A stretch of DNA of 64,000 nt from Timaviella obliquedivisa GSE-PSE-MK23-08B. Lineage in GTDB: Bacteria; Cyanobacteriota; Cyanobacteriia; Elainellales; Elainellaceae. Below, one piece after another: positions 1-9,900 of the stretch (within the stretch, counting starts at the first letter, position 1; each line of letters starts with the position of its first letter). The stretch spans positions 62,001 through 126,000 of the forward strand of contig JAHHII010000005.1 of NCBI GenBank assembly GCA_019358855.1, given 5' to 3'. Both the position numbers and the translations under genes were made by a program. The notes beneath the pieces were generated by a model. It saw nothing but the letters and a program-made list of their open reading frames with translations. It did no database searches and was not told the DNA's origin.

Positions 1-215
1 TATCCAACGAGGGGTACAAGCTTCAATAACTGACAATAACTGATTAGTTCACTTGATTAGAGCAAACTACAACATAGAAATTGCTCCTCAGGCTATCCCT
101 TTAGGATGATTGTTGCCTGAATTCAATATGTGACTATTGCTCCCGTAGGCAGATCTAAGCATTGCTCAATTCATTGTATAAGAGAATTGCACAGCTTAGC
201 TATAGGAATTCTTTT

Positions 216-695
216 ATGCGACCTAGGTTTGTGAAGCCTCTAAGTCAAACTAATCGCAGTTTACTTTCAGTTTCTTGTTGTTTTCTAATCATGCTAGTAC
301 TATGGCTAGGTATCTTCTTAGACAACAGCCCTGCATCTTTAGCACAGCCGTTGCAAGCAAGCAGAGTAAATGAATTTGATAGCGCGATCGCTAATCGCCC
401 TGATGTTTTTGAAAGCCTGAAAGATAAAGTCAAAGATGACTTAAGCGGAAAGGCTAGGTCTGTCCTAGGTGATTCTGACTCTGCTAATCTAGCGGAAGAA
501 GCCAAATCAGTAACTAACCAACCGAAACGAAGCTTTGATAATTCAGCGAAGAGAATTGAAGCTACGAAAACTGAGGTTGACGGGCGCACTGAAGAAAACA
601 TTGCTAAGATTCAAGGCAAAGCTACAGATTCAGGGCATGGAATTGAGAACGCCATTGAAGATGTTATGAGCAACATTAAAGACAAGGTCAATTAA
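216..695 (+). CDS. Small exported charged helical protein
   Basis: A protein of about 159 residues from the ATG at 216. A TTG at 162 in the same frame would add 18 residues, but the ATG gives the normal signal-peptide layout: basic start (MRPRFVK), hydrophobic stretch (CCFLIMLVLWLGIFL), then a likely cleavage near ASLAQP. The mature part is rich in K, D, E, S and A and looks helical, with segments such as DKVKDDLSGKA and NIKDKVN that recall LEA/CsbD-like stress proteins. No catalytic motif is visible. It lies just before dps, and a similar small exported protein is encoded at 53843-54214, so a periplasmic stress role is inferred. Family not recognised. Confidence 0.65.
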   Translation: MRPRFVKPLSQTNRSLLSVSCCFLIMLVLWLGIFLDNSPASLAQPLQASRVNEFDSAIANRPDVFESLKDKVKDDLSGKARSVLGDSDSANLAEEAKSVTNQPKRSFDNSAKRIEATKTEVDGRTEENIAKIQGKATDSGHGIENAIEDVMSNIKDKVN

Positions 696-756
696 CCAGT
701 CCTGATATTGTTCTAGACCAGTTTTTCGTACACTGTAACTTTTAGAGGATTTAACA

Positions 757-1296
757 ATGCAACGCATTAACATTGGCTTGACAGAAGAGCAACGTAAAGG
801 AGTTATTGATCTGCTTAATCGCGATGTATCAGATGCTTACTTGCTTTTGGTAAAAACTAAGAAATATCACTGGGATGTTGTTGGTCCTCAGTTCATTACT
901 CTCCATAAGCTCTGGGAAACACACTATGAAGTCTTAACCGCAAACATTGATGCCATGGCCGAGCGCGTCCGGACCCTGGGCGGCTATCCTATTGGAACTA
1001 TGGAAGGCTTTTTGAAACTTGCATCTATCAAGGAGCATTCAGGAGATGTTCCCACTGCTACTAACATGGTTAAGAACTTGTTGGAAGACCATGAATCAGT
1101 GGTTCGTAATATGCGTGAGCACATTACAAAAGCTAGTGAGGATTATTCAGATGAAGGGACTGCTGATTTCTTAACTGGGCTAATGGAGCAGCACGAAGAG
1201 ATTGCTTGGATGCTTAGATCCTTCTTAGAAGGTGAGGCAGTTGAGCCCAGTGGCGATCGCCCCACGATGTCCCAAAAAGAGGCAGTTGGAGTCTAG
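757..1296 (+). CDS. dps: Dps-family ferritin-like DNA-binding stress protein
   Basis: A 179-residue Dps/miniferritin. The intersubunit ferroxidase ligands are visible with family spacing: H38 (in KKYHWDV), H50, D65 and E69 (in NIDAMAERV). Dps dodecamers oxidise Fe(II) with peroxide and store iron in the cytoplasm, protecting DNA during starvation, oxidation and desiccation. The start is the ATG preceded by AGAGG in the upstream leader. The last 15 or so residues (EPSGDRP onward) are a short polar tail. A strong hairpin follows at 1364-1401, so it is probably a monocistronic unit or the end of a two-gene unit with the exported protein upstream. Confidence 0.95.
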   Translation: MQRINIGLTEEQRKGVIDLLNRDVSDAYLLLVKTKKYHWDVVGPQFITLHKLWETHYEVLTANIDAMAERVRTLGGYPIGTMEGFLKLASIKEHSGDVPTATNMVKNLLEDHESVVRNMREHITKASEDYSDEGTADFLTGLMEQHEEIAWMLRSFLEGEAVEPSGDRPTMSQKEAVGV

Positions 1297-1363
1297 CTCT
1301 CTTGCTCTTTATCTTCTAGAAAGGCGTGGATAGGTACCAATCTCTAGAGGCATCAATAGTTAG

Positions 1364-1401
1364 AATTACCTTGCTTCTTGCCAATGAGAAGCAAGGTAAT
1401 T
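1364..1401 (+). terminator. Hairpin downstream of dps
   Basis: A perfect 15-bp stem: AATTACCTTGCTTCT at 1364-1378 and its complement at 1387-1401, with an 8-nt loop. The downstream tract is only weakly T-rich, so it may act as an mRNA-stabilising hairpin or a terminator for dps. Confidence 0.6.
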
Positions 1402-1538
1402 AAGTCATTTCCCTCGGGTTTGACAGTTGTGGTTTAACACTATCGATTCACAGCTTGCTAGCTTAGTGCACCGTCCAGATCTAGCTTCGAGTTTAGTTTC
1501 GAGATCAATTACAAAGAAAAAATCTAGGAGTATGAGTA

Positions 1539-2306
1539 GTGGTTGAAACATATATGGCAGAACGCACTGTCACTGCTGTTTTTCAGAAAGAGGAACAGAT
1601 TGATGGAGTTGTACGCCGCCTACTAGAACGTGGCGTCTCCAGAGAACATATTTCTGTGATGGGCAGAAACTTTGAGTCTCAGACTCGCATTTCAGGATTT
1701 ATCTCCAAGCGAGATGTGATTTTAGGAGGTCTGCGCACAGGTGCGGTTTTTGGCTCATTGTTTGGCTCTTTCTTCAGTTTATTGAGCGGCGTTGGTGTGC
1801 TTTTTATCCCGTTTGTAGGGCCTATTGTAGCGGCTGGGCCTATTGGGGCGCTGTTGCTGGGAGCGGCAAGTGGCGCAGTTATTGGGAGTGCGGGCGGCGG
1901 TTTGGCATCAGTGCTAACCACGCTAGGAATGCCTGAAAGTAAAGCTACGGTTTATCAGACGCGTCTGCAAGCTGGAGAGTTTGTATTAATGGCAGAAGTT
2001 CCTGCTGATAGAGCAGGCGAATTTCAACTCCTCATTGAGAGTGCTGGTGGTGAGGAAATGCATCTAGCAGACTCAGCATTGCCCCGAGCCTGTGAGGGAC
2101 GTTGCGGAGGTGCTGAAGATTTGTCTCCTGAGGTACGGGCGCACTTGTCGCCAGAGGCTCAAGCTGCGTTTATTGAGTCTTACAATGCCTCTTTTGACAA
2201 ATCGAATGATGTGACTCAAGCCGAGCAGACGGCATGGCAAACTATTCATGATCATTATGATGAGGACGAAAATGGTGTTTGGTCAAAAATGAAGGTCACT
2301 GCCTAG
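1539..2306 (+). CDS. Glycine-rich membrane stress protein with C-terminal ChaB domain
   Basis: 255 residues. The GTG at 1539 is chosen because AGGAG (1526-1530) sits 8 nt upstream; an ATG lies at residue 6. Residues 7-50 look like the small ferredoxin-like domain of general stress proteins ([20 protein letters not shown]). Residues 60-130 form glycine-rich hydrophobic segments (glycine-zipper type, probably membrane-associated). Residues 195-250 match the ChaB pattern: [20 protein letters not shown], then an AW..I..HY motif and GVWSKM. ChaB was named as a cation transport regulator, but its biochemical role is poorly established. A rho-independent terminator follows, so it is a single-gene unit. 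The domain reading is fairly secure; the function is not. Confidence 0.75.
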   Translation: MVETYMAERTVTAVFQKEEQIDGVVRRLLERGVSREHISVMGRNFESQTRISGFISKRDVILGGLRTGAVFGSLFGSFFSLLSGVGVLFIPFVGPIVAAGPIGALLLGAASGAVIGSAGGGLASVLTTLGMPESKATVYQTRLQAGEFVLMAEVPADRAGEFQLLIESAGGEEMHLADSALPRACEGRCGGAEDLSPEVRAHLSPEAQAAFIESYNASFDKSNDVTQAEQTAWQTIHDHYDEDENGVWSKMKVTA

Positions 2307-2340
2307 TGCTCTTTTCAAAACCACAGCCATTGAAAAGAAT

Positions 2341-2376
2341 AAAAAGGGGACAGAAGTAGCCTGCTGTCCCCTTTTT
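2341..2376 (+). terminator. Rho-independent terminator after ChaB-domain gene
   Basis: AAAAAGGGGACAG at 2341-2353 pairs with CTGTCCCCTTTTT at 2364-2376. It is a 13-bp perfect stem that ends in a T run, 35 nt after the stop codon. Confidence 0.9.
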
Positions 2377-2427
2377 AGTTGTTCTAATTACTTCTTTCCA
2401 AGTATATCTGCCTTAAGGAGGATACAA

Positions 2428-2517
2428 TTGATCTCATTTCTACCCCATGATATGTACGCTGCCGCAAGGAGTAGTCTTGTTGATAAAATTCAGCTTATTG
2501 ACAACATCGTGCCTTAA
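2428..2517 (+). CDS. Possible 29-residue leader peptide before the LuxR-type regulator
   Basis: A perfect Shine-Dalgarno, TAAGGAGG (2414-2421), is followed after 6 nt by TTG and a 29-codon frame (begins MISFLPHDMYAAARS, ends IVP) closing with TAA at 2515-2517. The response regulator starts 57 nt later. Nothing in the peptide is recognised. Such a strong ribosome site in an otherwise empty gap suggests that something is translated here, as a small protein or an upstream control ORF. Chance remains a real alternative because the start is TTG. Confidence 0.3.
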   Translation: MISFLPHDMYAAARSSLVDKIQLIDNIVP

Positions 2518-2574
2518 ACGGAGCCTCAGAATGAGAGAAATGACTGTCCTTATGATGTTCCGGAGATGTGTGTG

Positions 2575-3282
2575 ATGGACAATATCACGACAGATTTTAT
2601 TACGATTGTGCTAGTAGAAGATCATGACCTGACTCGTATAGGCATGAAGGCAGCTTTACAACGGCAGCCTGATATTCAAATTCTGGGTGAGGCTGAAAAT
2701 GGAACGAAGGGTTTGCAGCTACTGCAAATCTCTCGCCCTACTGTTGCTATTGTGGATATCGGGCTGCCTGATATGGATGGAATTGAACTGACGCGACGTT
2801 TCCGAGCCACTCAAACAACAGAAACTAAGATTTTAATTCTGACTATGCATGATAGCGAAGAGGCTGTCTTAGCAGCGTTCGCAGCAGGTGCAGATTCTTA
2901 CTGTATGAAGGATACCAGCACTGAACAACTAGTTAGTGCTATTCATGTGACGGCGGCGGGTGATAACTGGATTGATCCGTCGATCGCTTCTGTTATTCTT
3001 AAGCAAACTCGTTCTACTGAAACCGAAGCTGTTCCGAGTGTAGCGATCGAGGCAATTGATCCTGAGTTTGGGCATCTTTTACAAAATTCTCCCTTAACAG
3101 TGCGAGAGTTAGACGTATTGAGGTTAATTGTTGAAGGATGCAGCAATGAAGCGATCGGGAAGAGACTTTACTTAACTGTAGGAACTGTCAAAACTCATGT
3201 TCGCAACATCCTTAATAAAATGTGTGTTGATGATAGAACACAGGCAGCCGTCCGGGCGCTTCGAGCCGGATTAGTTAAATAA
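2575..3282 (+). CDS. NarL/FixJ-type response regulator
   Basis: A receiver plus LuxR-type DNA-binding protein of 235 residues. The ATG at 2575 is preferred over 2566 because GGAG (2562-2565) abuts the latter but is 9 nt from the former. Receiver: acidic pocket E15/D16, phospho-acceptor D61 (in VAIVDIGLPDMDG), switch threonine in ILTMHD and lysine in CMKD. The C-terminal HTH contains LTVRELDVLRLIVEG and the LYLTVGTVKTHVRNILNKM recognition region. It should activate or repress genes after phosphorylation by an unknown kinase; none is encoded next to it. The Crp-family gene downstream is 180 bp away. Confidence 0.92.
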   Translation: MDNITTDFITIVLVEDHDLTRIGMKAALQRQPDIQILGEAENGTKGLQLLQISRPTVAIVDIGLPDMDGIELTRRFRATQTTETKILILTMHDSEEAVLAAFAAGADSYCMKDTSTEQLVSAIHVTAAGDNWIDPSIASVILKQTRSTETEAVPSVAIEAIDPEFGHLLQNSPLTVRELDVLRLIVEGCSNEAIGKRLYLTVGTVKTHVRNILNKMCVDDRTQAAVRALRAGLVK

Positions 3283-3462
3283 CCCAAGACTTGAGAGATA
3301 TAATACATCTGCTCCTGAACTATGGTTATATCTGGGGGTAGATGGACTTAGAACTTTGGCTCTGGTTAACTAAATAAGACCTAACAGTATTGCTAAAAAG
3401 CCAGGTTAGCGACTCTTTTGAATTTAATGAAAATCGATTAATTTCACAAAGACTGTATCTTT

Positions 3463-4065
3463 ATGACAATGACCTTAAGTGAATACTCAGTTAAAGATAG
3501 CGCTCCCTTTGAAAAATCTTTGCCTAAGACGTTACAGCATTTCCAGCGTCGAGAAAGTATTCCTCTTAATCAAAACACCTTGTGGCAAATTGAAAGTGGT
3601 GTTGTGCGGACTGCCACATGGGGAACAGATGCAGCAATAGTTCCCCTAGGCTTCTGGGGTTCTGAGGACATTATTGGATTACCTTTGTCTCAGATTGCTC
3701 CTTACCAAATTGACTGCTTGACAGATGTAACTGTTCGCATTTTGTCTAATGGGTTGCCCTACCCTCTAGACGCGATGATTTCTCATATTCAGCAAATGGA
3801 GGAGCTCTTAAGAATGATGCACAGCAATTCTGTTGAGCAGCGGTTGCTGAAATTCTTATTTTGGTTTGCTAACAAGTTTGGACAGGATACAAATGATGGG
3901 CAAATTATCAAGGTCCGTTTGACTCATCAAGAAATTGCGGAAGTTATTGGTTCAACTCGAGTTACAGTGACTCGCTTGCTCCAAAAATTCCAATCCGAAC
4001 GAATGCTGAATTGGTCGGAAGAGCGATACATGCTACTTGGATATTCTGCTGATTTAGCGTCGTGA
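3463..4065 (+). CDS. Crp/Fnr-family transcription regulator with NtcA-like recognition helix
   Basis: A 200-residue Crp-family protein. The N-terminal half is a short, degenerate cyclic-nucleotide-binding-like barrel without a recognisable cAMP phosphate-binding cassette. A dimerisation helix follows (MEELLRMMHSNSVEQRLLKF), then a winged helix with HQEIAEVIGSTRVTVTRLLQ. That stretch closely resembles the DNA-reading helix of NtcA, the cyanobacterial nitrogen regulator, but the effector domain is shorter and different, so it is not NtcA itself. The ligand is unknown. No clear ribosome site precedes the ATG. A MITE lies immediately downstream. Confidence 0.88.
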   Translation: MTMTLSEYSVKDSAPFEKSLPKTLQHFQRRESIPLNQNTLWQIESGVVRTATWGTDAAIVPLGFWGSEDIIGLPLSQIAPYQIDCLTDVTVRILSNGLPYPLDAMISHIQQMEELLRMMHSNSVEQRLLKFLFWFANKFGQDTNDGQIIKVRLTHQEIAEVIGSTRVTVTRLLQKFQSERMLNWSEERYMLLGYSADLAS

Positions 4066-4073
4066 TTTCTAGG

Positions 4074-4221
4074 AGGATGTCTGAGAAGTCTCAAGGATTT
4101 TTACACTCGCCTCCCAACCCCCCATTCTGGGGGACTTCCGCACCAGTCCTCCTTCAAAGTCGCCCAGAATGGGGGATTTAGGGGGCGGATCGGATAACAA
4201 TTTAGACTTCTCAGACATCTT
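4074..4221 (+). mobile_element. MITE family A, copy 1
   Basis: A non-coding 148-bp palindromic element with ends AGGATGTCTGAGAAGT and ACTTCTCAGACATCTT, and inner arms built on CCCCCATTCTGGGGGACTT and its inverse. The flanks CTAGG (4069-4073) and CTAAG (4222-4226) are a 4-of-5 match, consistent with an old 5-bp target duplication. It sits between the Crp-type gene and the antiporter. Five more copies are in this window. Confidence 0.85.
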
Positions 4222-4339
4222 CTAAGGTTATCGAGTGATATCAGTATACTTTTCTTTAAGCCTCTTTCCTTTGGGAGAGAGGTTATATATTAAGTCGGTA
4301 AAAGCCAAACTTTAACTAGATTATTACTCAATATCTATT

Positions 4340-5557
4340 ATGGACGTTTACATTCTTGACCTGTTAGTCATCGGGCTTCTGCTACTATTTGTAACTCTAG
4401 GCTCCGGCTGGATTGGACGCTTACCCTTTTCTTATGCCTTGATTTATTTGTGCGTAGGTATTGCTTTAGGACCTTATGGGTTTAATTTAATTCAGTTACG
4501 TCCAGGTGCAGAATTTTTACAACGGTTAACTGAGTTTGTGGTGCTGATCTCTCTATTCAGCTGTGGATTAAAGATGAATCGGCGTTTCAAGTTAAGGACT
4601 TGGAAGTCAACGCTTCAGTTAATTGGAGGGGTGATGCCCATTTCAATTTTTGCGGCTGCGGCTGTAGGGCATTGGCTCTTAGGATTGAACTGGGGAGCTT
4701 CTATTTTATTAGGCGCAATTCTTGCTCCTACTGACCCAGTACTCGCTTCAGAAGTTCAACTTTCTGACCCTACCGATCGCGACGAACTGCGGTTTGGTTT
4801 AACGTCGGAGGGCGGATTGAATGATGCGTTGGCATTTCCTTTTGTTTATTTTGGATTACGGTGGATTAATGACAGCAATTGGCAAAATTGGATTTCAGAA
4901 TGGGTGTTGATTGATCTATTTTGGGCGATCGCTGCTGGTTTGATAATAGGAGTGGTGGTTCCGAAAGGCATTGTCTGGATTGATAAACGGCTTCAACGCA
5001 TTCGCCCAGCTGACGCTCTCATGGAAGATTTTGTAGCAATTGGAATTGTTTTTATAACCTACTCAATTGCTGAGATTATAAATGGTTATGGATTTTTGGC
5101 AGTTTTTGTAGCAGGTATTATTACTCAGCGGAGCTATCGTGACCCGGAAAAGCGCCTCTCTCAGTTAGAGTTTATGGAAAGAATTGAAAAGCTCTTTGAG
5201 GTTGGGACTATTCTCCTTCTAGGAGCGTTGCTGCTCATAGAACCCATACAACGCTTTTTGGTTCCTGCTTTAACTATGGCTGGGCTCTTGCTTTTTGTAA
5301 TTCGTCCATTAGGAGTGTGGGTCAGTACAATCGGTCAGCCTACTCCGGTGCGTCTACTTTGGGGTTGGTTTGGTATCCGAGGGGTCGGTTCTATTTACTA
5401 CCTATCCTATGCTTTAGGAGAAGGTTTAAAAGATGAACTAGGGGAGCAAATTGCTTGGATTACTTTCATGACGATCGTCATTTCAGTGGTACTGCATGGT
5501 ATTACTGCTACATCTTTAATGAACTGGTACGAACGTCAAACAAATGATGCTACTTAG
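4340..5557 (+). CDS. Cation:proton antiporter (CPA1/NhaP type)
   Basis: A 405-residue integral membrane protein with about twelve hydrophobic segments covering the whole length. Family motifs are visible: APTDPVLASEV with the transport T131-D132 pair, and SEGGLNDALAFP (S156-D162), typical of CPA1 Na+(K+)/H+ exchangers. It would exchange Na+ or K+ for protons across the plasma membrane for pH and salt homeostasis. There is no large C-terminal regulatory domain, so it is shorter than many NhaP proteins. Ion specificity cannot be read from sequence. MITE copy 1 lies in its upstream region and could have altered its promoter. Confidence 0.9.
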   Translation: MDVYILDLLVIGLLLLFVTLGSGWIGRLPFSYALIYLCVGIALGPYGFNLIQLRPGAEFLQRLTEFVVLISLFSCGLKMNRRFKLRTWKSTLQLIGGVMPISIFAAAAVGHWLLGLNWGASILLGAILAPTDPVLASEVQLSDPTDRDELRFGLTSEGGLNDALAFPFVYFGLRWINDSNWQNWISEWVLIDLFWAIAAGLIIGVVVPKGIVWIDKRLQRIRPADALMEDFVAIGIVFITYSIAEIINGYGFLAVFVAGIITQRSYRDPEKRLSQLEFMERIEKLFEVGTILLLGALLLIEPIQRFLVPALTMAGLLLFVIRPLGVWVSTIGQPTPVRLLWGWFGIRGVGSIYYLSYALGEGLKDELGEQIAWITFMTIVISVVLHGITATSLMNWYERQTNDAT

Positions 5558-5816
5558 GTTGGTGTGAGCACGGCGGAATGAAAGGATAAATTCCTGTAAA
5601 ATCCCTTTTCTTAGAGAGAGGAATTTGATGAGATTTTTGACTGTGTTACCACTCAACTAAACTGTTCTAATCGCTATTCTCAAAGGGTAAGCCACTAAGT
5701 TTAATAATTTAGTTTGGCACCAAGAGATTGCTGTAAAGTTATCTCTCTGGATGGATGGAGTTGAAGTATGTAAATGCTTAGGATATATCTTTAACGCCTT
5801 AATCATGAGAAATGAT

Positions 5817-6572
5817 ATGTCTAATTCTATAAAAGAGCGTGTCAAAGCTGACTTAGAACAAGCGAAAGTTGAGGGGCAAGTCCGAGTAGAGCGCTTACAG
5901 GACATTATTAAAAGCGCAGTCTCCCAAGCTGTAGACGAAATACAGGGAGGATCTGGTGAGATTCGGCTGATTGTACGAGATGCGATCGCTGCACTAGTAG
6001 AAAGCTTGGGTGAACGGGGCAAGCATACTAAAGATGAAGCTGTTGCCTCAGTAGAAGGGTTGCTTGAGGGTCTTAGTCGTTCTAAACAAGATGCAATAAG
6101 TCGGACTGAACGGGAAATTCAACAGTTACAAACTCGTATGGAACAAGAAGAACGAGATTTGGATGAAACAATGAACGTTGCTGTTAGCGAACTTGAGTCG
6201 GCTAGTGCAAACGATTCTTCAGAAATTAAGGAGCTATTATCCACCATGGTAGATCGACTCAAAAATACTGAAGAAGCCTCTCTATTAAAGAAACGCTATG
6301 GTCAGTTGCAAACTCAGTTAGCAATTGTTAAGGCAAATCTGGCACTACGATATGGCGATCGCTACGATGAAGTAAAGCATCACTTAGACAATGCTAAAGT
6401 TTGGCACGATACTGCAAAAACTCAAGCCGATGACCTTGAGTCGGGTTTAGTGCAGCAGAAACAAGCTGAGTTTGAGACAAAACTAGGGCAGGCAGGGACG
6501 GCTGTGGCTCGAAAAGAGAAAGAAGTGAAGCGCTTGCTTAAGGAGCTATGGCACACTCTGACTGATAAATAA
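5817..6572 (+). CDS. Coiled-coil protein of unknown function
   Basis: About 251 residues from the ATG at 5817 (GAGA at 5807-5810 upstream); in-frame ATGs at 5805 and 5751 are alternatives. The protein is almost wholly charged helix with heptad-like patterns (RTEREIQQLQTRMEQEERDL; AEFETKLGQAGTAVARKEKE) and no signal peptide or membrane segment. It resembles the soluble apolipoprotein-like helical proteins common in cyanobacteria, which are often stress-related, but no defined family or catalytic site is recognised. It is flanked by gaps on both sides, so it is probably transcribed alone. Confidence 0.75.
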   Translation: MSNSIKERVKADLEQAKVEGQVRVERLQDIIKSAVSQAVDEIQGGSGEIRLIVRDAIAALVESLGERGKHTKDEAVASVEGLLEGLSRSKQDAISRTEREIQQLQTRMEQEERDLDETMNVAVSELESASANDSSEIKELLSTMVDRLKNTEEASLLKKRYGQLQTQLAIVKANLALRYGDRYDEVKHHLDNAKVWHDTAKTQADDLESGLVQQKQAEFETKLGQAGTAVARKEKEVKRLLKELWHTLTDK

Positions 6573-6757
6573 CTTACATTTTTCTGATGGAGCTATTTAA
6601 GGGTCTGGCATAAGCTGATTTTCTAGTCCTTAACTTAATGAGAGGGTAGTTCATCTTTGTAGGAGTGTAGCTGAGTATCCGTCTAAGAAGTTTGGTTAGA
6701 ACTTTTATTTTGCTTAACTTAAGGGCTTAACCGCTTACTTTGCTAAATATTTTGAGA

Positions 6758-6803
6758 TAGGCATTATACGATGTACAGTCTATGTACAGTAGTATGATGC
6801 CTA
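6758..6803. repeat. Long imperfect inverted repeat, possible terminator
   Basis: TAGGCATTATAC (6758-6769) pairs with GTATGATGCCTA (6792-6803) with one mismatch, and is followed by TTTT. The 22-nt loop holds two TGTACA palindromes. The 331-bp gap between the coiled-coil gene and the hydantoinase gene otherwise shows nothing recognisable. It could terminate the upstream gene or bind a dimeric regulator. Confidence 0.45.
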
Positions 6804-6903
6804 TTTTGGCGGCTTATCTTCTTACATTCGTGACGTGGGGAGGCATGAGGCTTTTGTAACTTTGATCAGTTAATGTTCTGTTCACTCTTAATTAGAGCTA
6901 AAG

Positions 6904-9900
6904 ATGATGAGTCTTAACGACATAAATCATTTACCTTGCCTAGCACAGAAGCGCTGGCAGTTTTGGATCGATCGCGGCGGCACATTCACAGATATAGTAG
7001 CGCGTAGTTCCGACGGTGAAATTTTGGTAAGTAAACTGCTATCTGAAAATCCAGAGCGTTACCGTGATCCAGCCGTACAGGGCATTCGAGAAATCTTAGG
7101 ACTTTCTGTCAATGATCCTATTCCGCCCGATCGCGTTGAAGTAGTGAAGATGGGAACAACAGTTGCTACTAATGCACTGCTGGAGCGTAAAGGCGATCGC
7201 ACTTTGTTACTGGTCACAAAAGGATTCCGAGATGCGTTACGAATTGGGTATCAGAATCGTCCTCAGATTTTTGCACGTCAGATTATTTTACCGGAAATGT
7301 TGTACGAGCGCGTCATTGAAGTAGAAGAACGCTATAGTGCACAGGGCGAGGTATTAGAGCCGATCCAGATCAATGAGGCGCTGAAGCGATCGCTGCAAGC
7401 TGCCTACACGGATGGGATTCGTTCTTGTGCCATTGTTTTTCTACACAGCTATCACTATCCAGCCCATGAACAGCAGATGGCGGCGATCGCTCGTGAGATG
7501 GGATTTACTCAAATCTCGGTTTCTCATCAAGTAAGTCCTCTCATGAAGTTGGTTAGCCGAGGAGATACCACGGTGATCGATGCGTACCTATCTCCCATCT
7601 TGCGACGATATGTCCGGCAAGTTGCCATGGATTTGGGGCAAGAGACTCCACTAATGTTTATGCAGTCGAATGGTGGACTCACGAACGCTTATCAATTTCA
7701 AGGCAAGGATAGTATCCTCTCTGGGCCTGCGGGAGGAATTGTTGGGGCAGTCAAAACCTCAATAATGGCAGGATTTAACAAAATCATTAGCTTCGATATG
7801 GGTGGTACGTCTACTGATGTCTCACACTTTAATGGTGAATATGAACGCACCTTCGAGACAGAAGTTGCAGGAGTCCGGCTACGTGCGCCCATGATGGCGA
7901 TCCATACTGTTGCAGCGGGCGGCGGCTCGATTCTGACATTTGATGGGTTTCGCTATCAGGTGGGAGCTAACTCTGCTGGAGCTAACCCGGGGCCTGCCTG
8001 CTATCGTCGGGGTGGTCCTTTAACCGTGACAGATTGCAATGTCATGGTGGGTAAGGTTCAAGCTGATTACTTTCCTACAGTATTCGGGGCAGAAGGAAAC
8101 CTACCCCTTGATGCGATAGGGGTGCGCCAACAATTTGCCGCATTAGCGGACGAAATTGAACAGGCTACGGGTAGATTGCAGGCTCCTGAGCAAATTGCAG
8201 CAGGTTTTTTGACGATCGCCATTGACAAAATGGCGAATGCAATTAAAAAGATCTCAGTTCAACGGGGCTACGATGTGATGGCATATACGTTGTGCTGTTT
8301 TGGGGGTGCTGGAGGTCAGCACGCTTGTTTAATTGCTGAAGCATTAGGGATGACCCAGATTTTTATTCATTCTTTGGCAGGCGTATTGTCGGCTTATGGA
8401 ATGGGCTTGGCGGATGTGCGATCGCTGAAAGAACAAGCTGTAGAGGTACGATTAACAGTTGAGGCTATATCCACTTTACAGCAGACTTTAGTAGAGTTAG
8501 CCACCATTGCGCGAGATGAAATTGTATCTCAAGGGATAGAGGATAGCCACATTCAAATCTTGAAAAAAGTCCATTTGCGATACGAGGGCACAGATTCGGC
8601 TCTGGTAGTAGATTTTGCTGATCTTAAAGGAATGCGATCGCATTTTGAGCAAAGTTATCACCAGCGATATAGCTTCACAATGTTCAACAAGGAATTGATT
8701 GTGGAAGCGGTTTCGGTCGAAGCCATTGGCAAAACTCTAGATTTGATAGAACCTGTAGCCCCACCAACCAGAACCACAGCGCTAAAACCTGTTGCCAGGG
8801 TCGAAATTTATACCAAAGGCAATTGGCACGAAACTCCTGTTTATCAGCGTCAAGATTTGCAACCGGGCGATCGCATTAGGGGAGCGGCGTTGATTGTGGA
8901 AGCAACGGGGACGAACGTGATTGAGCCGGGATGGTATGCGGAACTAACCAGGCAAAACCATTTAATACTGAGTCGAGAGGAATCGTTTCTAGTACGGCAC
9001 TCTCAGACAGAAATTGAAGACTTGAGGGACGAAAAACCTGATCCTGTACGGTTAGAGATTTTTAACAATTTGTTTCGAGCGATCGCTGAAGAAATGGGCG
9101 TTACCCTTCAAAACACTAGCTACTCGGTCAATATTAAAGAACGGTTAGACTTCTCTTGTGCCATCTTCAACTCACACGGAGAGCTTGTTGCTAATGCCCC
9201 TCATATTCCGGTTCATCTGGGTTCTATGAGTGAGAGTATTCGTGCATTAATTCGGGCAAAAGGTCGCGTTCTCAAACCAGGAGATGTCTATCTTTCTAAT
9301 AATCCTTACAATGGCGGCACCCATTTACCAGATATTACTGTCATTACTCCCGTGTTTTTAGAAGCGAGAATGCCTCTGTTTTACGTTGCATCTCGTGGTC
9401 ATCACGCTGATATCGGTGGAATTACCCCTGGCTCTATGCCACCGCACAGCATTACCGTTGAGCAGGAAGGGGTGTTGCTTGATAATCAACAGCTTGTAGA
9501 TCAAGGACAATTCCTCGAAGCTCAATTATTAAGCGAGTTAACCAAAGGAATTTACCCTGCACGCAATCCAGGACAGAACATTGCGGATTTACAAGCGCAG
9601 ATTGCAGCCAATGAAAGAGGGGTAACAGAGCTATGTCGTATTGTGAGTCAGTATGGACTAAACCAGGTAAACGCCTATATGAAGCATGTGCAAGATAATG
9701 CAGAAGCTGCGGTACAGCGAGTCATTGATCAGTTGCAATCGGGTGATTTTATCTATCCTACTGATGAGAGCAGTCAGATTCAAGTTAGTGTTCGTATTGA
9801 TCATTGCGATCGCTCTGCAACGATTGATTTCACGGGTACTTCTCCTCAGCAAGCCAGTAACTTTAATGCTCCTCTTGCCGTATGTAAAGCTGCCGTATTA

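Noticed and set aside
6771-6789. Two TGTACA palindromes as a LexA or NtcA site
   Set aside because: Spacing does not fit GTA-N8-TAC (it is N9) or the cyanobacterial LexA box; treated only as the loop of an inverted repeat.
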